Below, piece by piece: positions 7,969 through 15,429 of a stretch of DNA of 64,000 nucleotides. The stretch comes from Streptomyces flavofungini (GTDB taxonomy: Bacteria > Actinomycetota > Actinomycetes > Streptomycetales > Streptomycetaceae): positions 62,001-126,000 of the forward strand of contig NZ_CP128847.1 in NCBI RefSeq assembly GCF_030388665.1, given 5' to 3'. The notes beneath the pieces are model-generated. The model was not told the origin of the DNA and made no database searches. It worked only from the letters and a program-made list of their open reading frames with translations. Within the stretch, counting starts at the first letter, position 1, and each line of letters opens with the position of its first letter. Position numbers and translations under genes: made by a program.

Positions 7969-8060
7969 GTTCCTCGTTGGCGGAGCATGCAGGGAGGCCC
8001 GGGTGGCCGCGAACGTTCGCGGCCACCCGGGCCTCCCTGCATGCTCCGCCAACGAGGAAC
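7969..8060. repeat. Perfect 92-bp palindrome, no spacer
   Basis: Positions 7969 and 8060 are symmetric about the centre of GAACGTTC at 8014/8015, and every one of the 46 base pairs matches. It lies in the gap (7653-8093) between parB and the next minus-strand gene, 33 bp beyond the parB stop. Its length and absence of a loop exceed anything needed for termination. Possibilities are a fused-telomere or telomere-resolution-like site, a dimer junction, a partition or recombination site, or a fold-back assembly artefact. The rest of the gap shows no gene. Confidence 0.9.
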
Positions 8061-8093
8061 GGCTGTGTATGTCCGCCTCGCGCTCTGGCTCGG

Positions 8094-9230
8094 CTACGCG
8101 CTGTCCTCATCCGAGGCCTGGAGCAGCCAGACCAAACGATCACGGTTCTCTCGGGACATGTACTTGCGAAGCTGCTGGTCGAACCAGAGGGGGTCGCCCC
8201 ACGGCAGTGCCGGAGCTGCCTGCGTCACGGGCTCGGCCGGGTTCGTGGAAGCCGCCGAGCTGACTTCCGCAGAAGCCGGCTGGGCGGCCTGTGCGGGAAC
8301 GACGACGTCGGAGGCCACGTCGCTTCCGGCTTCTGCCCCACTGCTGGCCTTTACCGCGGTAAAGGCGGGGCCCGTAGCCTTCTCGTCACTGACCCGCGGC
8401 TGCGCCTTTACCGCGGTAAAGGCCTCCTGCGGCTCCCCTGCCGCTGACGGGGCTGCGCCCTTGTCCCGGGGCCTCTTACCACGCGGACGCGGCTGGGCCT
8501 TCTCCTCTCGGCGTTCGGTGTGCCGCTGCTCCCAGGCAGCGAGCTGCCCGTCTGCAGGCAGTTTCACCAGCGACCGCGTCTCGCGCACCGGCAGCTCGCC
8601 GGAGCTCACCAGCGCCTGGAGTTCGGGCACGAGGTTGAGCAGGTACATCTGCTGGGTGACCCAGCCCGCCGACTTGCCGTAGTACTCGGCGACCTTCGCG
8701 TTTCCGCCCAGCTCCTCAGCCATGGTCTGTATGCCCAGGGCTCGCTCGATCGGGTCGAGGTTCTCCCGGTCGTCGTTCTCGGAGAAGACCGCGTCCAGGA
8801 AGTCGGCCCGTGACTTGGCCACGTCGTCGTCGACAACGACGTCGAGGGTCGGCAGGCCCGCGGCCCTGGACCCGCGGTAGCGGCGCTCCCCGTTGGCGAG
8901 AACGTACTGGGCGGCGCCGACGTTGTCCGCTTCAGTCGGCCACAGCTCGAGGTATGCCTCCCGTGTAACGGCCACGGCGGGCTGCAACTGCTTCTTGCCC
9001 AGACGCAACCCGAACTCTCTCAAGTCCTGCTCAGTGCCGAAGTTGCGGCGCGGGTTGAAGCGGGTGGGCACCAGCTGATCGAGCGGAAGCGTGCGCAGAC
9101 GGCTGTCCGGGGCACCGGTCGTCGGGGCACCCGTCGTGGCGGCGACAGCCTGACGGCGCGCGCTGACACCACCCCGTGTCCTGCTGAAGGACGCTCCGGT
9201 CCCCAACTGGTCGGCTACACGGCTGCTCAT
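8094..9230 (-). CDS. parB: ParB-family partition protein
   Basis: This is the centromere-binding CTPase partner of ParA. The 378-aa product has the ParB N-terminal domain with NPRR (about residue 57), the ANGERRYRGSRAAGL box (about 112-126, equivalent to GERR of Spo0J) and a central HTH (GNAKVAEYYGKSAGWVTQQM, about 175-194). A low-complexity linker follows, then a C-terminal segment (PWFDQQLRKYMSRENRDRL-like, residues 345-365) likely for dimerisation. ATG 9230 overlaps the parA stop (ATGA), so parAB is one operon. The linker contains AFTAVKA twice, each encoded by a 20-bp palindrome that also occurs in part upstream of parA, so the gene appears to carry its own binding sites. Confidence 0.93.
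   Translation of the reverse strand: MSSRVADQLGTGASFSRTRGGVSARRQAVAATTGAPTTGAPDSRLRTLPLDQLVPTRFNPRRNFGTEQDLREFGLRLGKKQLQPAVAVTREAYLELWPTEADNVGAAQYVLANGERRYRGSRAAGLPTLDVVVDDDVAKSRADFLDAVFSENDDRENLDPIERALGIQTMAEELGGNAKVAEYYGKSAGWVTQQMYLLNLVPELQALVSSGELPVRETRSLVKLPADGQLAAWEQRHTERREEKAQPRPRGKRPRDKGAAPSAAGEPQEAFTAVKAQPRVSDEKATGPAFTAVKASSGAEAGSDVASDVVVPAQAAQPASAEVSSAASTNPAEPVTQAAPALPWGDPLWFDQQLRKYMSRENRDRLVWLLQASDEDSA
8347..8366. promoter_or_regulatory. Candidate parS site 1 (inside parB)
   Basis: A perfect 20-bp palindrome GCCTTTACCGCGGTAAAGGC. An identical copy lies 57 bp away and its 16-bp core recurs upstream of parA. A repeated palindrome within and around parAB is the usual arrangement for ParB-binding centromere sites. 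The function is inferred. Confidence 0.65.
8404..8423. promoter_or_regulatory. Candidate parS site 2 (inside parB)
   Basis: An identical 20-bp palindrome to the one at 8347-8366, in the same orientation and reading frame, encoding the second AFTAVKA heptapeptide of the ParB linker. Confidence 0.65.
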
Positions 9231-10474
9231 GAAATCTCCCTAGCCAGTGCCCGCATGGTCGCCGCCTGCTCGCCGCGCGGAGCGAACGTCAGGAGCGGTT
9301 GCTTGACCCGGACGGCCTTGCGCTGGTCCGTCAGGTCACCGATGACGGCGATCACCTTCGGGTCCTTTATGTCGATCCACGCCTCGAGGGACGATGTGGC
9401 GATGAAGCCGCGGCGCGGGTCGTAGAGGTTGACGACGATGCCGAGGTAGTCGACCTCCACGCCCATGTCGTTGCGGAGATCCTCGATCTGCGTGATGAGG
9501 AGGTCGTAGGCGTCGGCGCTGCTGTCCTCGGCCTGGACCACGATGAGCGGACCGGATTGGCCCGCAGCCTCCTCCTCACGACGGCGCCCGTAGTAGATCG
9601 CGGCGTCCATGCTGAGCCCGAGGCTCGGCGGGCAGTCGACGATGATCTCGTCGTAGAAGGGCTCGATGGAGGCCAGCGCCCGCTCGAGCGCGGCCTCGCG
9701 GAACCGGACCTTGGACAGCGCCACGTCGAGCAGGAACCCGTCCTGGCAGCCGGGCAACAGGTCCAGGCGGCCGCCGTAGCGGTCGTCGGTGATGGGGACG
9801 ATGAGGTCCCGGATATCTCCCTTGGCCTCGCCGGACATGTGCTTGCTCAGGCTGTCGACGTCGGAGTCCATCGGGATCTCCTCTTGCCCCAGCTGCTTGG
9901 TGAGGTGGCGCTGAGGGTCGTAGTCGACCAGCAGCGTCCGCCGTCCCAGACCGGGCAGGTCCTCGACGGCCAGCGGGTCGTCCTGCTCGCTCTCGGACAG
10001 CTGCGCGGCGAAGTGCCGGGAGATCCGCACAGGGCTGAGCGCCTCGGGGTCCTCAGCGAAGGCCTCGCCGAGGCCGGCTGTGACCGCGGTCTTGCCCACG
10101 CCGCCCTTCTGGTTGCACACCACCCGGCGGCGGGGGTGTTTCGCCCGCTGCACAGACGGGGCTGGGTTCTTCTCCAGCCACAGTTGCACCGACTGAGCGA
10201 GTCCTTGGGTCAGCGACAGACGGCGGTCGGAGGCAACCTGGCGGAACCCACCCCATTGGCCGTGGGGGAGGAAGGTAGAGAAGGAGTCGGCGCCCGTGGT
10301 GTCGACGGTTCCCGGGGCGGAGGCGAGGGACATCCACGCTTCGATGCCCTGCTCTACCGCAGCCTGGATCTCGACTCCGTGTTGGGCTGCTCTGACCTTG
10401 AGGTTCTGCCGGAGCCATCCCGGCAGTTTGGAGACGACCTTTTCGCGGTCGTTCGAGGAGGCTGGAGAACTCAT
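9227..10474 (-). CDS. parA: ParA-family partition ATPase
   Basis: This deviant Walker ATPase would drive plasmid partition with ParB. The 415-aa product has an N-terminal extension (about 110 residues, including a helix ending WLRQNLKVRAAQHG), then VVCNQKGGVGKTAVTAG (about residues 115-131, the deviant Walker A with signature Lys) and IIVDCPPSLGLSMDAA (about residue 280, Walker B region). I chose the start at 10474 because AAGGTAG lies 6 nt upstream on the minus strand; longer in-frame starts lack a ribosome site. Its stop overlaps the parB start. An inverted repeat and a parS-like palindrome upstream suggest autoregulation. Confidence 0.93.
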   Translation of the reverse strand: MSSPASSNDREKVVSKLPGWLRQNLKVRAAQHGVEIQAAVEQGIEAWMSLASAPGTVDTTGADSFSTFLPHGQWGGFRQVASDRRLSLTQGLAQSVQLWLEKNPAPSVQRAKHPRRRVVCNQKGGVGKTAVTAGLGEAFAEDPEALSPVRISRHFAAQLSESEQDDPLAVEDLPGLGRRTLLVDYDPQRHLTKQLGQEEIPMDSDVDSLSKHMSGEAKGDIRDLIVPITDDRYGGRLDLLPGCQDGFLLDVALSKVRFREAALERALASIEPFYDEIIVDCPPSLGLSMDAAIYYGRRREEEAAGQSGPLIVVQAEDSSADAYDLLITQIEDLRNDMGVEVDYLGIVVNLYDPRRGFIATSSLEAWIDIKDPKVIAVIGDLTDQRKAVRVKQPLLTFAPRGEQAATMRALAREIS

Positions 10475-10487
10475 GCGGGCTACCTTA

Positions 10488-10524
10488 CTAACGTTCAACA
10501 TCAACATCACTAACGACACGTTAG
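10488..10524. promoter_or_regulatory. Candidate parAB operator
   Basis: Upstream of parA lies CTAACGACACGTTAG (10510-10524), a perfect 6-bp inverted repeat with a 3-nt spacer, plus a further half-site CTAACGTT at 10488-10495. The location next to the parA start suggests an autorepressor or promoter element. Which protein binds is unknown. Confidence 0.5.
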
Positions 10525-10554
10525 GAAGATTCTCGCAGGCTGGAGTTCGGGGGC

Positions 10555-10570
10555 CTTTACCGCGGTAAAG
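10555..10570. promoter_or_regulatory. Candidate parS site 3 (upstream of parA)
   Basis: CTTTACCGCGGTAAAG, the 16-bp core of the palindromes inside parB, 81 bp upstream of the parA start. The outer two base pairs are not conserved here, which suggests the 16-mer is the functional unit. Confidence 0.65.
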
Positions 10571-11001
10571 CCACCACGAGCTGCGCCGTGCTTCCCACCT
10601 GCCTGAGCATGCGTCCTGTCTCAACGAACTGAGCCGGCGGCGGTTCGTCTCAACGAAGTTGGTCCGCCGAGGTCAGCCGCCTGCCGTCGACTGGGTTCGT
10701 AGAGACAGAAGCATGGCAGCCCGCTCTGTCCAGGTGAGGCCGCAGGCCGTCCCGTGTGGTGCCTCACCGACTTACCACGGGGGATTGATGCACCTCTGTG
10801 ACCATGGTGGGCGAAGTGTGGTGATCTTCGTGGTGAGCTCAGCCGGTCATCATCCGCACGTGGGCGCCGATGTGCCGTGCGGAGAGGCTGTCGCGTGCTC
10901 CGTCAACGGGCAGAGCCCGGGGGAGCCGCAGTGAACTCCCCACGGCTTAGCCGCACATGAAATTGTGAACGCTGCTCATCAATGATGGGGGAGGAGCGGC
11001 A
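10571..11001. other. Gene-free stretch between parA and the transfer operon
   Basis: No convincing gene is seen. A 91-codon frame at 10659-10934 lacks a ribosome site and a protein-like composition. The stretch holds CTTACCAC at 10771-10778 and nearby near-inverted copies (GTGGTGAT, GTGGTGAG at about 10819-10838), a motif that recurs upstream of the transfer gene at 13401. It is the likely control region for the gene at 11002. Confidence 0.5.
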
Positions 11002-12636
11002 GTGACCGCAGAGAAGGCGACGGGCCCGATGGTGCTCACCCGGGCGCATCGGATTCTGATCGGGGTCGTCGTCTTCGGTGCGGTGGTCATCGCCGGGATC
11101 GGTTTCGCGGGGTCGTACGCGGCCGTGCGGGAGCTGGCCGAGAAGAAGGGCTTCGGCACCTTCTCGATGGTCTTCCCCATCGGCATCGACGCGGGCATCT
11201 GCGTCCTGCTGGCGCTCGACCTCCTGCTGACCTGGATCAGGATTCCCTTCCCGCTCCTTCGCCAGACGGCGTGGCTGCTCACGGCGGCCACCATCGCCTT
11301 CAACGGCGCGGCGGCCTGGCCCGACCCGCTGGGCGTCGGCATGCACGCCGTCATCCCGGTGCTCTTCGTGGTCGCGGTCGAGGCGGCCCGGCACGCGATC
11401 GGGCGGATCGCCGACATCACGGCCGACAAGCACATGGAGGGCGTGCGCATGACGCGCTGGCTGCTCTCCCCCGTGCCGACGTTCCTGCTGTGGCGCCGCA
11501 TGAAGCTGTGGGAGCTGCGCTCCTACGACCAGGTCATCAAGCTGGAGCAGGAGCGCCTGGTCTACCAGGCCCGCCTGCGCTCCCGCTTCGGCCGCGGCTG
11601 GCGCCGCAAGGCCCCGGTGGAGTCCCTGATGCCGCTGCGCCTGGCCCGCTACGGCGTCCCCCTCGCGGAGACGGCCCCCGCGGGCCTCGCGGCGGCCGGC
11701 ATCGAACCGCCCGTCCTTCCGCCCGTCCAGGCCACGGCCCAGCAGCCGGAGCTGACGAAGGCCGAGCCGGTCGCGGCCGGGCTGCCTCAGCCGGAGTCCG
11801 CGCAGCGGGAGTTGCCCCAGGCGCAGCCCGCCGCCTCGGCCGCCCCCGTCGCCCTCGTCAAGGACCCGGCGTCCGGGCCCGCCCCGGAAGCCGTCCCGGA
11901 CGTCACCCCCGAGCCCGCCCCGCAGCCCCCGGTCAACCACGCCAGCCCTTGGTTCGCCGCCCAGCACCCGCCGCAGTCCCCCAACGGTGAGGGCCCGGTG
12001 TCGTACGACCCGGAGGCCCCGTACGACGAACGGCACGAGGCCTACGAGGGACAGACCGAGCAGCAGAGTGCCGATGAACAGTTGGCCTATGACCCGCGGC
12101 ACGCGCAGGGCCAGCGTCACGCCCCGAACCATGAGGAGTCGGCCGCTGCTGGTGGGGGAGTGCCGCAGCCGGCCGGGCATCGTTCCACCTCGCACGGGAA
12201 TTGGAACGATGCCCGGGGCGCTGCATCGCCGCCCTTGGAAACGGCCAGTCACCCCTCGTTCCAACCGCGCGACACTGAACCTGCCGGAACACCCGCCGAC
12301 CGTACCGGTGGCAGCGGCCGCACCGTCGTGCAGATGAGGATCCCCTCCGGCTCCGAGGCCGACACGCCCCACACGGAACCGTCCGACGAACCGCAAGCCC
12401 GTGGTGACGGGCCGCGTGACGGTGAGACGGCCGAGGCCGACCCGACGGCGCCGCCGAGCACCCTCAAGGGGGTGGAACTGGTGGCGCACCACTACCGCCT
12501 GATGCCGCCGGAGGTCGTGCAGATGTCAGCGAACGAACTGGCTCCTCAGCTTGCCGAGCAGACCGGATACGCGGTGGGCACAGTCCGCAAGTACATCGGA
12601 CAGATCCGCGCGCAGGCGGCCGCCATCCAGGCATGA
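11002..12636 (+). CDS. DUF2637 membrane protein (plasmid spread/transfer type)
   Basis: The N-terminal half has four or five hydrophobic segments (about residues 18-38, 52-72, 86-102 and 114-132), with the PIGIDAGICVLLALDLLLTW and LLRQTAWLLTAATIAFNGAA blocks characteristic of DUF2637 proteins. These are found on Streptomyces plasmids, and some are called spread (Spd) proteins. A long Pro/Gln-rich linker leads to a C-terminal HTH-like segment (NELAPQLAEQTGYAVGTVRK, about residues 512-531). GTG 11002 follows GGGGGAGGAG. Inference: a membrane protein for intramycelial plasmid spread or its control. The 3' end carries the first copies of a GTTGGAAC-type repeat. Confidence 0.8.
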   Translation: MTAEKATGPMVLTRAHRILIGVVVFGAVVIAGIGFAGSYAAVRELAEKKGFGTFSMVFPIGIDAGICVLLALDLLLTWIRIPFPLLRQTAWLLTAATIAFNGAAAWPDPLGVGMHAVIPVLFVVAVEAARHAIGRIADITADKHMEGVRMTRWLLSPVPTFLLWRRMKLWELRSYDQVIKLEQERLVYQARLRSRFGRGWRRKAPVESLMPLRLARYGVPLAETAPAGLAAAGIEPPVLPPVQATAQQPELTKAEPVAAGLPQPESAQRELPQAQPAASAAPVALVKDPASGPAPEAVPDVTPEPAPQPPVNHASPWFAAQHPPQSPNGEGPVSYDPEAPYDERHEAYEGQTEQQSADEQLAYDPRHAQGQRHAPNHEESAAAGGGVPQPAGHRSTSHGNWNDARGAASPPLETASHPSFQPRDTEPAGTPADRTGGSGRTVVQMRIPSGSEADTPHTEPSDEPQARGDGPRDGETAEADPTAPPSTLKGVELVAHHYRLMPPEVVQMSANELAPQLAEQTGYAVGTVRKYIGQIRAQAAAIQA

Positions 12637-12650
12637 GCCCTGCAGCGCCC

Positions 12651-12930
12651 GTTCCAACACCACCTGACAAGGGATTCGCCCCACCGAGTTTCCGCAGCGT
12701 TGGAACGCCGCCCTTCCGGGAGTTGGAAGCGCTGACCTGCGATTTTCCAACCCGAGCAAGGGCTTGGCGATGGAGAGTGGCCGCGTCACTCGCAGCCCCG
12801 GCCGCTGACGCCTGCGAGGTTTGGCGCACCACCATCCGGTGGGGGAGCCCGACCAGCGGACCGTTTCAGGCGACGCAGGGGCACGCGATCGGCCGTCGTT
12901 GGAACATGGCCGGGACCGAGTTGGAATTCC
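12651..12930. repeat. Iteron-like GTTGGAA(C)/GTTCCAAC repeats
   Basis: Copies in both orientations occur at 12651 (GTTCCAAC), 12699 (GTTGGAAC), 12722 (GTTGGAAG), 12744 (TTTCCAAC), 12898 (GTTGGAAC) and 12920 (GTTGGAAT), with earlier copies inside the preceding gene at 12201 and 12258. Short repeats clustered in a gene-free region could be replication iterons or regulator sites. No initiator protein is visible beside them. Confidence 0.6.
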
Positions 12931-12946
12931 ACAACGTGGCCCCGTC

Positions 12947-12978
12947 GGTGCTGGAACTCCACCTGGAATTCCAGCACC
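12947..12978. repeat. 10-bp inverted repeat in the pre-transfer control region
   Basis: GGTGCTGGAA (12947-12956) and TTCCAGCACC (12969-12978) pair perfectly around a 12-nt loop. It extends the GGAA/TTCC repeats to its left. Together with 12637-13400, which has no convincing gene, it belongs to the regulatory or origin-like DNA ahead of the transfer operon. Confidence 0.55.
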
Positions 12979-13216
12979 GACGCGGACCCGCGCTCACCGG
13001 TCATGCCCGAGGACCGTCGCCCGGGGACCGCCACCCATGACCGACGGACGCTCGGCCGAGCCTTCCACGCCCCGGCTCTGCGACGGCCCGCTGAACACCC
13101 TCGCCAGCCCATACCCGATGGCATCGCACACGAGCGGGGGGGCAGTTCCCGCGCAGACAGTAAGCGGGCTCCGGTACCGGTTCTGAACTGCGGTGGTGAA
13201 TGGGCGGGAACCGTCA

Positions 13217-13277
13217 CTTACCACGGCGACAACCTCCGCCCGGCTCGGCTTACCACCAGGTCACGGGCACTTACCAC
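13217..13277. promoter_or_regulatory. Three CTTACCAC repeats, candidate operator
   Basis: CTTACCAC occurs at 13217-13224, 13249-13256 and 13270-13277, i.e. 124-184 bp upstream of the first transfer gene. Another copy at 10771 precedes the DUF2637 gene. The shared motif before two transfer-related genes suggests a common repressor. No matching regulator gene was identified in the window. Confidence 0.5.
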
Positions 13278-13400
13278 GTCTGGCCGGGCCAGGAGTTATG
13301 CCCTTGTGACGGCTGCGGGCCTCCGGTGGCAAGCGGGGCGGTAAGAGCGCGGACGAAGAGTGACGGCACCACCTCTCTTCTGCACCTCGAGGAGCCGTCC

Positions 13401-14504
13401 ATGTTCGCCTCCATCCCACGCCGGCCACGGCGCGGACCCCAGCAACACGAAGACCCACCCGGTGCGCCACGCACCCGGTCGCTGCCGGTACGCCGTACCC
13501 AACTGGTCCGAGTAGCGGTGTGGGTGGCGGTTGCCGCCGGGCCGCTCGCCCTGGTCGCGAGCTGCGCCCGCCCCGACGCGGTCGTGCGCACCCGCCCGGC
13601 ACCGGTCACGCAGGCCGACACCACGAAGGAGCCCGTGACCGATCCGGGCGGCTACGCCGAGCTGGTCCTCGACGCGTGGCTGCGCGCCGGGTCCGGCGAG
13701 GAGAGCGCGGCCGCGCGGCAACTGCGCGCGATGGCGCCGTCCGTCCAGCCGCCGTCCTGGAGCAAGGAACCTCCGGTCGTCGAGCGTCTGACCGTGGTGC
13801 GCAGCGTGCGGCAGGGCAGTGCCGGATGGTCGGTCACGGTCGCCGCCCGGTTCAAGACGCCCGCTCCTCGCAGCAGTGGGGGAGAGGGCGCTGCGGCCGA
13901 CCGGGCGGACGGCCTGCGGTACTTCGCGGTGCCGCTGCTCGTGAAGGACCACGGCGCCGCGCCCGGCTCGGTCCGGGGCTTCGTCGTGCCCGCCGCGCCG
14001 ATGGAGGTGAGCGCGCCGCGCACGCTCGAGGAGCCCGACTCCCTGTTCGGCACCGAGGTGCCCGCCGAGTCGGACCTGGCGGTGACGGCCGGGGAGTTCC
14101 TGACCGCCTACCTGGGTGCGGCGGAGGGCGCCGACCGCTACCTCGCCCCCGGCACGTCGCTGCCCACCCTGCGCGGCTCTGCGCCGTTCGAGAAGGTCCG
14201 GGTCGAGGAAGTCCGCGCGCGACAGCAGACGGACGGCAAGGCCAGCACCGACGGCGCGGCCCGGCTGCAGGTTCAGATCACCGCCAGCGATGCCGACGGC
14301 GGGCAGTGGCCGCTGTCGTACGCGCTCAACCTCGCATCCCGCGACGGGCGGTGGGAGGTCCTCGCCCTTCAGTCCGGTCTGGAGGATGCCGCCGAGCAGA
14401 GCAAGCAGCACGCCAAGCGCTCCGCCTCCAATGCCGTGCGGCCGACCCCGGCTGTCGTACGCGCCTCCACCGTCAGCACGGCCTCCCAGGAGGGACAGCG
14501 ATGA
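13401..14504 (+). CDS. Conjugal transfer protein, TcpC/VirB8-like
   Basis: The 367-aa product has a short basic cytoplasmic tail, one membrane anchor (VRVAVWVAVAAGPLALVAS, about residues 37-55) and two extracytoplasmic repeats of about 110 residues (around GYAELVLDAWLRAGSG and AGEFLTAYLGAAEGADRY). That is the layout of TcpC, the bitopic VirB8-like scaffold of Gram-positive conjugation machines. ATG 13401 follows GAGGAGC. It is the first gene of a tight operon with a VirB4-like ATPase, a VirB6-like channel protein and a cell-wall hydrolase, which supports the call. Confidence 0.75.
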   Translation: MFASIPRRPRRGPQQHEDPPGAPRTRSLPVRRTQLVRVAVWVAVAAGPLALVASCARPDAVVRTRPAPVTQADTTKEPVTDPGGYAELVLDAWLRAGSGEESAAARQLRAMAPSVQPPSWSKEPPVVERLTVVRSVRQGSAGWSVTVAARFKTPAPRSSGGEGAAADRADGLRYFAVPLLVKDHGAAPGSVRGFVVPAAPMEVSAPRTLEEPDSLFGTEVPAESDLAVTAGEFLTAYLGAAEGADRYLAPGTSLPTLRGSAPFEKVRVEEVRARQQTDGKASTDGAARLQVQITASDADGGQWPLSYALNLASRDGRWEVLALQSGLEDAAEQSKQHAKRSASNAVRPTPAVVRASTVSTASQEGQR

Positions 14505-14836
14505 ACACGATCACCCTCGCGATCGAGTTCGAGGACATCGGCAACAACCTCTTCGGCCTCGGCACCGGCTGGGCGACCAAGGCCCTGAAGCTGGGTCTGC
14601 TGCTCATTGTCGTCGTCACCGTCATCAGCAAGTTCAGCCTGAAGGCGGGCATCGGCGCCCTGATCGGACTGATCCTCGCCAACGGCATCTACGGCGCTCG
14701 GAATGACCTGTCCGAGTCCTTCACGGACTTCCTCATCAGCTCCCAAGGCTCACCGGCACAGCACGCCCCGCGGTACCCCGGCGCAGGACCGGACACGCAG
14801 GCCCCCGGGGCGGGCGGAGGCGGTGAACACGCATGA
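14501..14836 (+). CDS. Small conjugation-operon membrane protein
   Basis: ATG 14501 overlaps the previous stop. The 111-aa product has two membrane helices (about residues 28-43 and 48-64, ALKLGLLLIVVVTVISKF and AGIGALIGLILANGIY) and a Pro/Gly-rich tail. The size, topology and position after the TcpC-like gene fit the small TcpD/VirB2-3-type components. I cannot assign it more precisely. Confidence 0.65.
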   Translation: MNTITLAIEFEDIGNNLFGLGTGWATKALKLGLLLIVVVTVISKFSLKAGIGALIGLILANGIYGARNDLSESFTDFLISSQGSPAQHAPRYPGAGPDTQAPGAGGGGEHA

Positions 14837-15429
14837 GCACCGCCACCGCCATGCGCATCGGACGCACGTACACCCGCGCCCGCCGTCACCCGTGGGTCAT
14901 GGGAAAGATCGGCGACTGGACCCTGCCGCTGGGCCCCTACACCCCGGCGCAGCTGACGATCGCGGGCGTCGGCATCTTCGTTCTGATCAAAACGTTCTCG
15001 TGGTGGGCGCCCCTGGGGCCCGCTCCCGTGCTCGGGCTGGGGGTTGCCGTGTGGCTGGCCCGCGCCTCGCGCATGGGCGGCCGCTCCCCGCTGTGGGTCG
15101 CCTACGGCTGGGGGCAGCGCGCCCTGCAGCCCGCCGGCGGCCGGATGAACGGACGCGCCGTGCGCCCGGCCCGCCCGCGCGCCCTGTACGGCAGCTTCCT
15201 CATCGAGACCACGTCCGGTCCCGCGGCCGCCGAACCCGCCGCCCCACCTCGCACCCGGCCCCGCACGGCACCGAGCCCCGCGCCTACCGCCGGGCCGGGG
15301 ACAACCAGGCCGCCGCGCCGCCGGATGTGGCAGCGCACGGCCCGGCCGGGCACGGCGATGCCCGTCGCGCGCCCGGCACCGACGCCGCTGCAGCAACTGC
15401 TGCGCGAGCAGCAGGAGGGACAGCGGTGA
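14833..15429 (+). CDS. Conjugal transfer membrane protein, TcpE-like
   Basis: ATG 14833 overlaps the preceding TGA (ATGA). The N-terminal 75 residues contain IGDWTLPLGPYTPAQLTIAG followed by two hydrophobic segments, the short W-x-L-P...Y-x-P membrane module seen in TcpE-type proteins of Gram-positive conjugation systems. The remaining 120 residues are Arg/Pro-rich and probably cytoplasmic. The stop overlaps the GTG of the ATPase gene. The TcpE assignment rests on size, topology and order. Confidence 0.6.
   Translation: MSTATAMRIGRTYTRARRHPWVMGKIGDWTLPLGPYTPAQLTIAGVGIFVLIKTFSWWAPLGPAPVLGLGVAVWLARASRMGGRSPLWVAYGWGQRALQPAGGRMNGRAVRPARPRALYGSFLIETTSGPAAAEPAAPPRTRPRTAPSPAPTAGPGTTRPPRRRMWQRTARPGTAMPVARPAPTPLQQLLREQQEGQR

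Noticed and set aside
9299..10513. A 404-codon + strand frame opposite parA
   Set aside because: Antisense shadow of a gene with intact ParA motifs.
10903..12492. A 529-codon minus-strand frame opposite the DUF2637 gene
   Set aside because: Gly/Arg-rich shadow; the + strand gene has membrane segments and a strong ribosome site.
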